This document shows, in pieces, positions 22,730 to 31,273 of a stretch of 64,000 nt of DNA. The DNA lies in the NCBI RefSeq assembly GCF_008373755.1, contig NZ_VUJV01000003.1:186001-250000 (forward strand), given 5' to 3'. The DNA is from Nocardioides humilatus (GTDB lineage: Bacteria > Actinomycetota > Actinomycetes > Propionibacteriales > Nocardioidaceae). The position numbers were made by a program, and so were the translations under genes. The notes under the pieces were generated by a model. It saw only the letters and a list, made by a program, of their open reading frames with translations. It did no database searches and was not told the origin of the DNA. Each line of letters starts with the position of its first letter. Position 1 is the stretch's first letter.

Positions 22730-25168
22730 ATGCTCCGTCGGCTTGCCCTTCGCGTTGCCCCGATGGCGCTGGCGAGCGTCCTCGTCATTGCGGTCCCGGC
22801 CGATCCCGCGCGCGCCGAGGGACCTGTGGTCTCCGTTGCCACCGTGCCGACGGAGGTCGACCCCATCGGACCGGCAGGCGTCGAGGCGGCCCTCGGCCAA
22901 CCGATAGCGACGGCGCTCAGCCTGCGCGTGCTGGACGAGGCGCACCAGCCGGCACCGGGCGTCGAGGTCTCGCTCACCGTGATCCCGTCAGAGTTCAACG
23001 GTGCGACGGGCACGGTGTCGAGCCCGACGGTGACGACCAACGCCGCAGGGAAGGCCAGCTTCAACGTGACCGCCGGCAGCACCCCGGGGTTCTGGTCGGT
23101 CAAGGCGTCGGTCGGCACCCCGGACACAGCGTTCTTCGGGGTCATCAACCGTCCTCCGGGCTTCCGGGTCGGCGAGCACCTCGCCTCCATCAGTGGCCAT
23201 GACCAGACCGGGGCGCCGGTGGCGGTCGACGACTACCTGGACGGTTCCGGCTACCTCGTGCTCAACGTGTGTGCGGTCGACTGTGCGCCCTGCCGGGCGG
23301 TCGCTCAGGACGAGGACGACGCCGAGGACCAGCTCGCCGAGGAGGGCATCCCCGCCCGGGTCGTGCGCGTGCTGAGCCAAGACCTGTCCGGCCGCGCCAC
23401 CACCGCCGTGGATGCCTCGAACTGGCGGACCAACGTCGCCCGCACCGACGACCCCGTTCTTCACTCGAACGGTTCGCGTACGGGCAGCCTCTACCGCGCC
23501 GCGCTGTTCGCGGTCGGCGCCGGGGGGGGCTTCCCGACGTACCTCTTCGTCGCCCCCGACGGGACGATCTTCGGCCGAACCAGTCTTGCCCTCACCTCCG
23601 ATCAGATCGCCCGCAAGATCCGGATCCACGCGGACGGAGTGGACGACACTCCCCAGGCCCAGGTGTCGGTGACGATCGACGGCGCCACCTCGTCGGGACT
23701 GGCCGATCCCACCCTCGCCGGGCCGTTCGGGTCGCTGACCTACGACGCAGCGATCCACGCACAGGAGATCACCGACCTGGTGCTGGAGAGTGAGGAGGCG
23801 CTCACCTCGGCCGAGCCGGTCGCGCTCGAGGTGACCCCCGCTCGGTCCGACCCCGAGCCGCGGTACTTCCCGGAGGGGTCAGCCCACGTGTTGGTGAAGA
23901 TCGGCGACGGCAACCCCGGTTCCGTGTGGTGGGGCGTCTCTCTGGGAACCGCCACGATGACGTTGGACACCTATCACCTCGACGTCGACCTCTCGACCGC
24001 GCGGGAACAAGTAGCGGAGGCGCTGGCCGGTGAGGGTCTGACGCAGCCCGAGATCGACGCCTACGTGGCGTCGCTCGACACCGTGAAGCTCACCTTCGCC
24101 GCCGAGATCGGCACTCCGCCCAGCTGCGACGGTCAGCCCGCCACGATCACCGGACGCGGCCGTATCGACGGCACCTCCGGCGCCGACGTGATCGTCGGTT
24201 CCGCGGGTGACGACGAGATCAAGGGCGCTGGCGGCAATGACGTCATCTGCGGCCTCGGTGGTGACGACCTGATCTACGACGGCGCCGGAGCCGACACCGT
24301 CCTCGGCAGCAGGGGCAACGACGCCTTCGTCCAGGGGGCCAGCGCCGATCCCGGGGACGTGCTCGACGGTGGCAACGGCCAAGACAACCTCTCCTACGCC
24401 GCGCGGCCCGTCGGTGTCACGGTCACCCTTGATGCACTGGCCGACGACGGCGCACCCGGTGAAGGCGACAAGGTCACCGCCACCGTCGAAGAGGTCACTG
24501 GCACCAACGCTGACGACACCATCAATGGCAACGCCGGGAACAATCGATTCGTCGGCCGCGGCGGCAACGACACCCTCAACGGAGGCGGCGGCAACGACGC
24601 GCTGCGCGGCGACGCCGGAGTCGACAGCCTCAACGGCGGCCCCGGCAACGACACCGTCGATGGCGGTCCAGGCGACGACGCGCTGCGCGGCGGCGCAGAC
24701 AACGACAACGTCCTCGGCGGCGCTGACAACGACACCATCACCGAAGAACCGACCACCAGCGGCGCCGACGCCGTCAACGGCAACGCCGGTCACGACACCA
24801 TCCGCTACAGCTCGCGGACGACGTCGGTCGCCATCCGGCTCAACGGCGACCCCACCTCAGGGGCCCCCGGTGAGTTCGACCGGATCGTCGGCGTGGAGGA
24901 AGCCTTCGGCGGCTCCGCCGACGACCAGCTGGTCGGCGGACCCTACGCAGAGATCTTCTGGGGCATGGCCGGCGCCGACACCATCAACGGCGGTGGCGGC
25001 GCTGACCAGATCACCGGTGGCACCGGGGCCGACATGCTCTTCGGCAGCAACGGAACCGACCACCTCGACTCCCGAGACGGCGTCAAGGGCAACGACACCA
25101 TCAACGGCGGCACCGCCACCGACACCGCGGTCTTCGACCCCGGTGACATCCTGATCTCGGTGCCCTAG
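22730..25168 (+). CDS. Secreted protein: Ig-like, thioredoxin-like CxxC and RTX repeats
   Basis: An 812-aa exported protein. The ATG at 22730 begins a clear signal peptide (MLRRLALRVAPMALASVLVI...ARAEG). A Big_1-like Ig domain follows (about 30-140). A thioredoxin-like domain comes next: SGYLVLNVCAVDCAPCRAV with a CAPC redox pair, and FPTYLFVAPDGTIFGRTS containing the cis-proline region. Another beta-rich part precedes the C-terminal RTX array of GGNDTLNGG-type nonapeptides (from about 480 to the end), which bind calcium. RTX proteins are usually secreted by type I systems in Gram-negatives; here the signal peptide suggests Sec. I know of no common family with this domain order. Confidence 0.87.
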   Translation: MLRRLALRVAPMALASVLVIAVPADPARAEGPVVSVATVPTEVDPIGPAGVEAALGQPIATALSLRVLDEAHQPAPGVEVSLTVIPSEFNGATGTVSSPTVTTNAAGKASFNVTAGSTPGFWSVKASVGTPDTAFFGVINRPPGFRVGEHLASISGHDQTGAPVAVDDYLDGSGYLVLNVCAVDCAPCRAVAQDEDDAEDQLAEEGIPARVVRVLSQDLSGRATTAVDASNWRTNVARTDDPVLHSNGSRTGSLYRAALFAVGAGGGFPTYLFVAPDGTIFGRTSLALTSDQIARKIRIHADGVDDTPQAQVSVTIDGATSSGLADPTLAGPFGSLTYDAAIHAQEITDLVLESEEALTSAEPVALEVTPARSDPEPRYFPEGSAHVLVKIGDGNPGSVWWGVSLGTATMTLDTYHLDVDLSTAREQVAEALAGEGLTQPEIDAYVASLDTVKLTFAAEIGTPPSCDGQPATITGRGRIDGTSGADVIVGSAGDDEIKGAGGNDVICGLGGDDLIYDGAGADTVLGSRGNDAFVQGASADPGDVLDGGNGQDNLSYAARPVGVTVTLDALADDGAPGEGDKVTATVEEVTGTNADDTINGNAGNNRFVGRGGNDTLNGGGGNDALRGDAGVDSLNGGPGNDTVDGGPGDDALRGGADNDNVLGGADNDTITEEPTTSGADAVNGNAGHDTIRYSSRTTSVAIRLNGDPTSGAPGEFDRIVGVEEAFGGSADDQLVGGPYAEIFWGMAGADTINGGGGADQITGGTGADMLFGSNGTDHLDSRDGVKGNDTINGGTATDTAVFDPGDILISVP

Positions 25169-25185
25169 CAGGGCCCCAGCCGGGG

Positions 25186-26775
25186 TCAGACGATGTCGAC
25201 GGCGCGGATCGAGGTGGCCGAGATGGCGCTCTCGATCTCGCTGAGGGTCTCGGCCGGGATCGCGGAGTCGACCGACAGGGCGACCAGCGCCTGACCGCCC
25301 TTGGCGTCACGGCTGACCTGCATGCCGGCGATGTTGACGTTGGCCGCGCCGAGGATCTGGCCGACGGTGCCGACCATGCCGGGGCGGTCGTCGTAGGTGA
25401 AGAACGCGATGTGGTTGGTCGGCTCGATGTCGATGTCGTAGCCGTTGACCTCCACCAGGCGCTCGCGCTGGTGAATGCCCACCAGGGTGCCGCTGACCGA
25501 GACCTGCGAACCGTCGGCGAGGGTGCCGCGGATCGTGATCAGGTTGCGGTGGTCGGCGCTCTCCGGGTCGGTGAGGAGGCGTACGGCGACGCCCCGCTCG
25601 GCCGCGAGGAGCGGCGCGTTGACGTAGGACACCTGGTCCTCGACGACGGTGCTGAAGACGCCCTTGAGGGCGGCGAGCTCGAGCACCTTCACGTCGTGGT
25701 CGGCGATCTCGCCGCGGACCTCAACATCGAGCTGCTGGGCGAGCTCACCGGCGACGCCGGTGAAGACCTGACCGAGCTTCTCGGTGAGCGGGATGCCGGG
25801 ACGCACGTCCTCGGCGATCACGCCGCCCTGGACGTTGACCGCGTCGGGGACGAGCTCACCGGCGAGGGCCAGGCGCACCGACTTCGCGACGGCGATGCCG
25901 GCCTTCTCCTGGGCCTCCTCGGTCGAGGCGCCCAGGTGGGGCGTCGCGACGACGTTCTCGAGCTCGAAGAGCGGGCTGTCGGTGCACGGCTCCTTGGCGA
26001 ACACGTCGAGGCCGGCCGCAGCGATGCGGCCGGTCTTCAGTGCGTCGTAGAGGGCGTCCTCATCGACGATGCCACCGCGCGCGGCGTTGACGAGCACGAG
26101 CGAGGACTTGGCCTTCGCGAGCTGGTCGGCGCCGATGAGGCCCGCGGTCTCGGGGGTCTTCGGCAGGTGGACCGACATGAAGTCGGACTCGGCCAGCAGG
26201 GTGTCGAGGTCGACGAGCCGCACGCCCATCTGCGCGGCCTTGCCGGCCTGCACGTAGGGGTCGTAGGCGATGACGGTCATGCCGAAGGCAGCGAGCCGCT
26301 GCGCGACGAGCACACCGATCCGGCCGAGACCGACGATGCCGACGGTCTTCTCGAAGAGCTCGATGCCGCCGAACTTCGACCGCTTCCACTCGCCGTTCTT
26401 CAGCGCCGCGTGAGCGGGCGAGACGTTGCGAGCGGCAGCGAGCATGAGCGCGACCGCGAGCTCAGCAGCCGAGGTGATGTTGGAGGTCGGGGCGTTGACG
26501 ACCATCACGCCGGCCTGCGTGGCCGCCTTCACGTCGACGTTGTCGAGGCCGACCCCGGCCCGCGCGACGACCTTCAGCCGCTTGGCGGCGGCGAGCGCCT
26601 CAGCGTCGACCTTGGTCGCGGAGCGCACCAGGATCGCGTCGACATCGACGATCGCTGCCAGCAGCTCGGCGCGGTCGGCACCGTCGCAGTTGCGGATCTC
26701 GAAGTCCGGGCCCAGAGCCTCGACGGTGGCGGGGCTGAGCTCTTCGGCGATGAGAACGACGGGGCGGTCAGTCAC
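25186..26775 (-). CDS. serA: D-3-phosphoglycerate dehydrogenase, long form
   Basis: First step of serine synthesis: oxidises 3-phosphoglycerate with NAD. The 529-aa length is that of the long actinobacterial form. GTG at 26775 is chosen for the AAGGA ribosome-binding site about 9 nt upstream; an ATG farther out lacks one. Motifs: RSATKVDAEAL, VGIVGLGRIGVLVAQRL (NAD-binding), INAARGGIVDE-like VNAARGGIVDEDAL, catalytic PHLGASTEEAQ. An intervening ASB domain (about 315-450) and a C-terminal ACT domain (about 455-529, FFTYDDRPGMVGTVGQIL) allow serine feedback. It is convergent with the RTX gene and 17 nt from it. Confidence 0.96.
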   Translation of the reverse strand: MTDRPVVLIAEELSPATVEALGPDFEIRNCDGADRAELLAAIVDVDAILVRSATKVDAEALAAAKRLKVVARAGVGLDNVDVKAATQAGVMVVNAPTSNITSAAELAVALMLAAARNVSPAHAALKNGEWKRSKFGGIELFEKTVGIVGLGRIGVLVAQRLAAFGMTVIAYDPYVQAGKAAQMGVRLVDLDTLLAESDFMSVHLPKTPETAGLIGADQLAKAKSSLVLVNAARGGIVDEDALYDALKTGRIAAAGLDVFAKEPCTDSPLFELENVVATPHLGASTEEAQEKAGIAVAKSVRLALAGELVPDAVNVQGGVIAEDVRPGIPLTEKLGQVFTGVAGELAQQLDVEVRGEIADHDVKVLELAALKGVFSTVVEDQVSYVNAPLLAAERGVAVRLLTDPESADHRNLITIRGTLADGSQVSVSGTLVGIHQRERLVEVNGYDIDIEPTNHIAFFTYDDRPGMVGTVGQILGAANVNIAGMQVSRDAKGGQALVALSVDSAIPAETLSEIESAISATSIRAVDIV

Positions 26776-26879
26776 AGCAGATGTCCTTCGCTGAGGATCG
26801 TGCAGAAAAGAGGGGTGCACGACACTGTGCCGACGTTCACGGTACCCGACGCCAGCACCTGTTACGAACTTGTGTCAGG

Positions 26880-26903
26880 CCCCGATCACCACGTGATACG
26901 GGG
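26880..26903 (-). terminator. Hairpin downstream of efeB
   Basis: CCCCG-ATCAC, CAC loop, GTGAT-(A)-CGGGG: a ten-pair stem with one bulge starting 4 nt past the efeB stop. No T-run follows, as is common in GC-rich actinobacteria. Confidence 0.5.
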
Positions 26904-26907
26904 CAAT

Positions 26908-28206
26908 TCAGGAGGCGAAGAGGGCCTGTCCGACGTACTCCCCCTCGCGCACTCCCGGGGGCACCGCGAAGAGCGCCTGACCGGTGAACTTGAGGTATTC
27001 CATGAGCGCGTCCTGGGCCGCCATCGCCCGCTGGATGGGGATGAAGTGGGTGCGCGGGTCGCGCACGTAGCCGATGAAGAACAGCCCCGCCTCGAGCCCG
27101 CCGATGTCGTTGCTGCCGTCGACGAAGTTGTAGCCGCGACGCAGCATCCGGATGCCGCCGTGCTGGTCGGGGTGGACCACCCGCACGTGGGCATCGACAG
27201 GGATGACGGGCTGGTCGCCCACCTGCTGCGCGAAGTCGGGCTTGGTGAACTCGCCGCCACCGGTCAGCGGCGCACCCGAGTCCTTCGTCCGGCCGACGAA
27301 CAGCTCCTGGTCGCCCAGCGGCTGGCGGTCCCAGACCTCGATCGTCATGTTGATCCGGCGGGTCACCAGGTAGGAGCCGCCGACCAACCAGTCGGCGGCC
27401 GCGTCGTCGCCGGCGCCCACCCACACGTGGTCGGCCAGGTCGGCGGTCTCCTCGAGCTTGACGTTGTGCGTGCCGTCCTTGAAGCCGAAGAGGTTGCGCG
27501 GCGTCGTCTGCGCGTTGGAGGTGGTGGACGTGCGGCCGAAGCCGAGCTGCGACCAGCGCACCGCCGTCGTGCCGAAGCCGATGCGGACCAGGTTGCGGAT
27601 CGCGTGGACCGCCACCTGGGGGTCGTCGGCGCACGCCTGGATGCAGAGGTCTCCCCCGGTCCGGCGGGGGTCGAGGGCGTCGGCCGCGAAGTGCGGCAGC
27701 GGCTCGAGCGCTGCCGGGCGCCGATCGGCGAGGCCGAAGCGATCGTTGCCGTCGGCGTCGAGGAAGACGCCGGGTCCGAAGCCGAAGGTGATCGTCAGCC
27801 CGCTGGCCGACAGCCCGATCGCCTCACCGGTGTCGTCCGGCGGCAGCAGCGCCGATCCCTCGACCGGCCCGACCGGACCGGCGGACGCGCCGCGCGTCAT
27901 CCGCGCGGCGGCGTCGGTCCAGCGACGCAACAGGTCGATCAGCTCGTCGCGGTCGTCGGTGGTGACGTCGAGGGCGACGAAGTGCAGCCGGTCCTGGACC
28001 GGCGTCACGATGCCGGCCTGCTGCTCGCCGCAGAAGGGGTACGACGACGCGTGCACCGCCGTGACCGCGTGCTCCTCAGGAGTGGCCCACCTGCCCGCGG
28101 CGAAGGCGCCCGCGACGCCCGCCGCCGCCGCGCCGCCCCCGATCAGCCCGCGACGGGAGACCTTGGCCCTGCTCGGGGTGGCGCTCGGGGTCGTGCCCGA
28201 GGTCAT
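26908..28206 (-). CDS. efeB: Tat-exported Dyp-type peroxidase/deferrochelatase EfeB
   Basis: A 432-aa heme peroxidase. The N-terminus has a twin-arginine signal (SRRGLIGGGAAAAGVAG). The Dyp family GxxDG motif is GFKDGTHN, and a later histidine-rich VVHPDQHGG with NFVDGSNDIGG supplies the heme-site region. EfeB works outside the membrane with EfeO to feed ferrous iron to the EfeU permease, oxidising Fe(II) or releasing iron from heme. Its start overlaps the efeO stop by 4 nt. No efeU is present next to it. Confidence 0.94.
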   Translation of the reverse strand: MTSGTTPSATPSRAKVSRRGLIGGGAAAAGVAGAFAAGRWATPEEHAVTAVHASSYPFCGEQQAGIVTPVQDRLHFVALDVTTDDRDELIDLLRRWTDAAARMTRGASAGPVGPVEGSALLPPDDTGEAIGLSASGLTITFGFGPGVFLDADGNDRFGLADRRPAALEPLPHFAADALDPRRTGGDLCIQACADDPQVAVHAIRNLVRIGFGTTAVRWSQLGFGRTSTTSNAQTTPRNLFGFKDGTHNVKLEETADLADHVWVGAGDDAAADWLVGGSYLVTRRINMTIEVWDRQPLGDQELFVGRTKDSGAPLTGGGEFTKPDFAQQVGDQPVIPVDAHVRVVHPDQHGGIRMLRRGYNFVDGSNDIGGLEAGLFFIGYVRDPRTHFIPIQRAMAAQDALMEYLKFTGQALFAVPPGVREGEYVGQALFAS

Positions 28207-29102
28207 GAGGTGACAGCGGCGGTCAGCTGCGACAGCGGCTCGGACAGCGCGTCCACGGCAGCAGCCAGGTCGCGCACGTCGTCGGCCGAGAGCTGGTCGT
28301 AGGTGACAAAGCCGTCGCCCGAGCGGTGCAGGTCGAGCAGCGCCTGGAGGTCGGCGAACCGCTCCTCGAGCTCGGCGGCGAGCTCCGGGTCATCGGCCTC
28401 GAGCAGCGGCTTGACGCCGTCGAAGGCAACCTTGGCGCCGTCGACGTTGGCTTGGAAGTCCCAGAGGTCGGTGCGCGACCAGTACTCCTCCTCGCCGGTC
28501 ACCTTGCCCGTGGCGACCTCCTCGAGCAGACCACGGGAGCCGTCGGCGATCAGCGAGATCGGGAAGTCGAGACCGGCCTGGATCTGGGCGTCGAGCTCCT
28601 CGGTGTTGGCGAGCAGGTCGTCGCCGTAGAACCCGCGCTCCTCAGTGGTGAGGGACTTGTACTTCTCGGCCCGCGCGGGCCACAGGTCCTTCTCGATGAC
28701 GTGCCAGCCGGTCCACTCCTCGCCGGCGGCGAAGTCGACGTCGGCCTCGCGGGCGTCCATCAGCGGGTCGAGGTCGCCGAAGCTCTCGGCCACGGGCTCG
28801 ATGCGCTCCCAGTGCGAGCGGGCGACGGGATAGAGGGCGCGCGCCGCGTCGTCCTTGCCGTCCTTGTAGAGCTCGACGAACTCGCCGGTCTGCTCGAGCA
28901 GCAGCGTGGACTCGTCGGAGACGTAGGACGCGTAGGCGTCCTGCGCCTTCTCGATCAGCTTCGCGTCGGCAGCGCTGACCGGGGCGGAGGTGCCGCCATC
29001 GGACGACTTGTCGTCGCCGGACGACGTGCCGTCGTCACCGCAGGCGGTCAGGGCGAGGGCTGCCAGGGCGACGGCGGCGACGGACAACGAGAGGCGCAAC
29101 AC
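28203..29102 (-). CDS. efeO: EfeO-type iron-uptake lipoprotein (imelysin fold)
   Basis: A 299-aa extracytoplasmic protein. GTG at 29102 is preferred for its GAAGGGA ribosome-binding site and because it directly begins a lipoprotein signal with lipobox LTAC. The mature imelysin-like domain has the metal-binding HxxE in GWHVIEKDLW, and helical repeats ending QLSADDVRDLAAAVDAL. A Ser/Asp-rich spacer follows the anchor cysteine; there is no cupredoxin domain. It binds iron for EfeU and works with EfeB. An IdeR/DtxR-like box 45-63 nt upstream indicates iron repression. Confidence 0.93.
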   Translation of the reverse strand: MLRLSLSVAAVALAALALTACGDDGTSSGDDKSSDGGTSAPVSAADAKLIEKAQDAYASYVSDESTLLLEQTGEFVELYKDGKDDAARALYPVARSHWERIEPVAESFGDLDPLMDAREADVDFAAGEEWTGWHVIEKDLWPARAEKYKSLTTEERGFYGDDLLANTEELDAQIQAGLDFPISLIADGSRGLLEEVATGKVTGEEEYWSRTDLWDFQANVDGAKVAFDGVKPLLEADDPELAAELEERFADLQALLDLHRSGDGFVTYDQLSADDVRDLAAAVDALSEPLSQLTAAVTS

Positions 29103-29146
29103 GTGGGTGGTCCCTTCTTCGACGAACACCGCGGCATCGTTGCACG

Positions 29147-29165
29147 TATGCTTAGCCTTACCTAA
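29147..29165 (-). promoter_or_regulatory. IdeR/DtxR-like iron box upstream of efeO
   Basis: Minus-strand 19-mer TTAGGTAAGGCTAAGCATA matches the DtxR/IdeR consensus TTAGGTTAGGCTAACCTAA at 15 of 19 positions. It is the only AT-rich patch between efeO and the divergent gene at 29206 and could affect both. Confidence 0.75.
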
Positions 29166-29205
29166 GTCGGGTCGCAGCGTGGGCACACAGGACTACCGTT
29201 TGCCC

Positions 29206-29946
29206 ATGGGGCCTCCCTCCCCCCGTCCCGCCTCGCACGGCGCGCTCACGATGGGTGCGCTGGTGCTCGTTCTCTGCGCGCTCGTCGCCACGACCTTCGA
29301 CGGGGCCCGCTGGACCGCGAGCGAGGACCGGGTCGACCCGTCGGCCGCGGCGGAGCAGGACGACGCCGACCGGGCCGACGAGACACAGCAGCAGGAACAG
29401 CCCCGGAGCGACGACGGCGGGGACGACCGCTGGCTGCCCTGGGCACCGCCGATCAGCGCACTGCTCCTCGTGCCGGCCGCCGTGATCTTCGCGGTGGCGC
29501 TCCTGGTCTTCGCCCGGCTCCGCCTCGTACGGCGGCGACGCCAGCTCTCCCGCCGGATCGGATCACGCCGTACGCCCCTCCCCGAAGCCGAGCCGCCGCC
29601 GGAGGACGAGGAAGCAGGGCTGTCCGAGGCGCTCGACGAGAGCGCACGCATGCTCGGTGAGGGATCCCCGCGCAATGCGATCGTCGCGGCCTGGGTGCGC
29701 CTCGAGCAGGCCGTCGAGGGCGAGCACTTCGCGCACCGGCCCGAGGAGACACCGACCGAGCTGGTGGCACGGGTCGTGGCGTCGTACCGGCTCGACGGCG
29801 CGGCCGAGGAGGGGGCCATCCGGCGTCTGGCCGCCCTCTACCGCGAGGCACGCTTCTCGACGCACCCGGTCACCGAAGACCACCGCGCGGAGGCCGCCGA
29901 CTGCCTGCGCCGACTCCTGGCAAGTCTGCGGACGGGCGCCCGATGA
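29206..29946 (+). CDS. DUF4129-type membrane protein
   Basis: A 246-aa protein with two membrane helices (MGALVLVLCALVATTF and ISALLLVPAAVIFAVALLVF) around a short acidic external loop. The cytoplasmic C-terminal helical domain resembles DUF4129, the tail of transglutaminase-like TgpA proteins (ARMLGEGSPRNAIVAAWVRLEQ and ETPTELVARVV). No transglutaminase catalytic core is present. It starts an operon with overlapping MoxR and DUF58 genes. The ATG at 29251 is a shorter alternative start. Function unknown; probable part of a membrane-linked chaperone system. Confidence 0.82.
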   Translation: MGPPSPRPASHGALTMGALVLVLCALVATTFDGARWTASEDRVDPSAAAEQDDADRADETQQQEQPRSDDGGDDRWLPWAPPISALLLVPAAVIFAVALLVFARLRLVRRRRQLSRRIGSRRTPLPEAEPPPEDEEAGLSEALDESARMLGEGSPRNAIVAAWVRLEQAVEGEHFAHRPEETPTELVARVVASYRLDGAAEEGAIRRLAALYREARFSTHPVTEDHRAEAADCLRRLLASLRTGAR

Positions 29947-30302
29947 CCGCGGTCTGGGCGGCGGTGGTGCTCGCCGCGGTGGCGGTCTCGCTCTACGCGG
30001 CCTACGTCAGCCGCACGGTCGTGAGCGCGACCTGGCCCGAGGAGGCGCCGCTCCACCTGCGGGAGAACCGGGCCCACGACCAGCAGATCAACCACCTCGA
30101 ACGGCTGCTGGCCGCCGACGACCCGACAGCGGCGCACGCGGTCGTCCGTGAGGTCACCGCGCACCTGCTCGCGATGCCGGTCCTGGCCGAGACCCGGCTC
30201 GACCCCGCCGCTGCCGCTTTCGTCGTGGATCCCCCGTTGGGCTCCGCCGAGCGCTACCGACGCGACCTGGCCACCGCACTGAGGAGGATCGAGGACCTGT
30301 GA
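29943..30302 (+). CDS. 119-aa membrane-anchored hypothetical protein
   Basis: One N-terminal helix (VWAAVVLAAVAVSLYAAYV) followed by a soluble helical domain of about 95 residues with HDQQINHLERLL. It overlaps both neighbours by 4 nt (ATGA upstream, and its TGA lies inside the next GTG start). I recognise no family. Such small anchors recur between DUF4129 and MoxR genes in actinobacteria. Confidence 0.82.
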   Translation: MTAVWAAVVLAAVAVSLYAAYVSRTVVSATWPEEAPLHLRENRAHDQQINHLERLLAADDPTAAHAVVREVTAHLLAMPVLAETRLDPAAAAFVVDPPLGSAERYRRDLATALRRIEDL

Positions 30303-31270
30303 CACAAGAGCTGGGAGTGGCCGACGCCTCGAGGAAGGCGCGCGCCGTCCTCGACGAGATCGAGCGGGCCGTGGTCGGCAAGCGCGACGCACTCACCTTG
30401 GTGCTGGCCGCCGTGCTGGCCGGCGGACACGTCCTGCTCGAGGACTTCCCCGGACTCGGCAAGACCCTGGCTGCCCGGTCCTTCGCGCAGACCCTGGGGT
30501 TGGACTTCCGGCGCGCGCAGTTCACCCCCGACCTGCTGCCGGCCGACCTGACCGGCTCCTTCATCTACGACCAGGGCCAGGCGAAGTTCGAGTTCCGCCC
30601 GGGCCCGCTCTTCACGGGCCTCCTCCTCGCCGACGAGATCAACCGAACGCCCCCGAAGACCCAGGCCGCACTCCTCGAGGCCATGCAGGAGCGCCAGGTG
30701 ACCGTCGAGGGCGAGACGTTCGTCCTCGACCCGCCGTTCCTCGTGCTGGCGACGGCCAACCCGGTCGAGTACGAGGGCACCTACCCGCTCCCCGAGGCCC
30801 AGCTCGACCGGTTCCTGCTGCGGGTCGGCTTCGGCTACCCCGACGCCGCCGAGGAGTGGGAGGTGCTCCGGCGCCGGCTCGAGCGGCAGCGCGAGGAGCA
30901 GACGCTCGCCCAGGTCGTGAGCCGCGAGGAGCTGCTCGCGATCCAGGCTGCGGTGGAGAGCGTGACGGTCGATCCCGACATCGGTCGCTACTGCGTGGCG
31001 CTGGCCGCCGCCACCCGTCGCCACCAGCACACGCTCGTCGGCTCCTCCCCGCGCGGCGGTCTGGCGCTGATGCTCGTCGCGCGCGGCTACGCCGTCATCG
31101 ACGGTCGTGACTACGTCGTGCCCGAGGACGTCAAGGCCGTCGCCGTGCCTGCCCTGGCCCACCGGATCACCATCCGCCCCGAGCTCTGGATGACCGACAT
31201 CTCGGGCCGGACCGTGGTCGAGACGGTCCTCGGCCAGGTGCCCGCACCGACCGCCCGCGACCGGGTCTGA
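30299..31270 (+). CDS. MoxR-family AAA+ ATPase
   Basis: A 323-aa cytoplasmic ATPase starting with GTG at 30299 inside the previous stop. Walker A is EDFPGLGKT, Walker B LLADEINRTPPKTQ, sensor 1 LATANPVEYEG, arginine finger region EAQLDRFL, and sensor 2 GSSPRGGLAL. MoxR proteins act as chaperones that mature membrane or metal-containing complexes together with DUF58 and VWA proteins, and the DUF58 gene follows 3 nt downstream. Confidence 0.93.
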   Translation: MTQELGVADASRKARAVLDEIERAVVGKRDALTLVLAAVLAGGHVLLEDFPGLGKTLAARSFAQTLGLDFRRAQFTPDLLPADLTGSFIYDQGQAKFEFRPGPLFTGLLLADEINRTPPKTQAALLEAMQERQVTVEGETFVLDPPFLVLATANPVEYEGTYPLPEAQLDRFLLRVGFGYPDAAEEWEVLRRRLERQREEQTLAQVVSREELLAIQAAVESVTVDPDIGRYCVALAAATRRHQHTLVGSSPRGGLALMLVARGYAVIDGRDYVVPEDVKAVAVPALAHRITIRPELWMTDISGRTVVETVLGQVPAPTARDRV

Positions 31271-31273
31271 CCG

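Noticed and set aside
24180-25150. Possible DNA tandem repeat or CRISPR-like array
   Set aside because: It is the RTX coding region; repeats are degenerate 27-bp codon patterns without conserved spacers.
25136-25187. Bidirectional terminator between RTX and serA genes
   Set aside because: GACCCCGG/CCGGGGTC arms are 36 nt apart and mostly coding; too weak to call.
25411-28302. A 963-codon plus-strand frame over serA and efeB
   Set aside because: Spans two unrelated real genes on the other strand; no recognisable domain.
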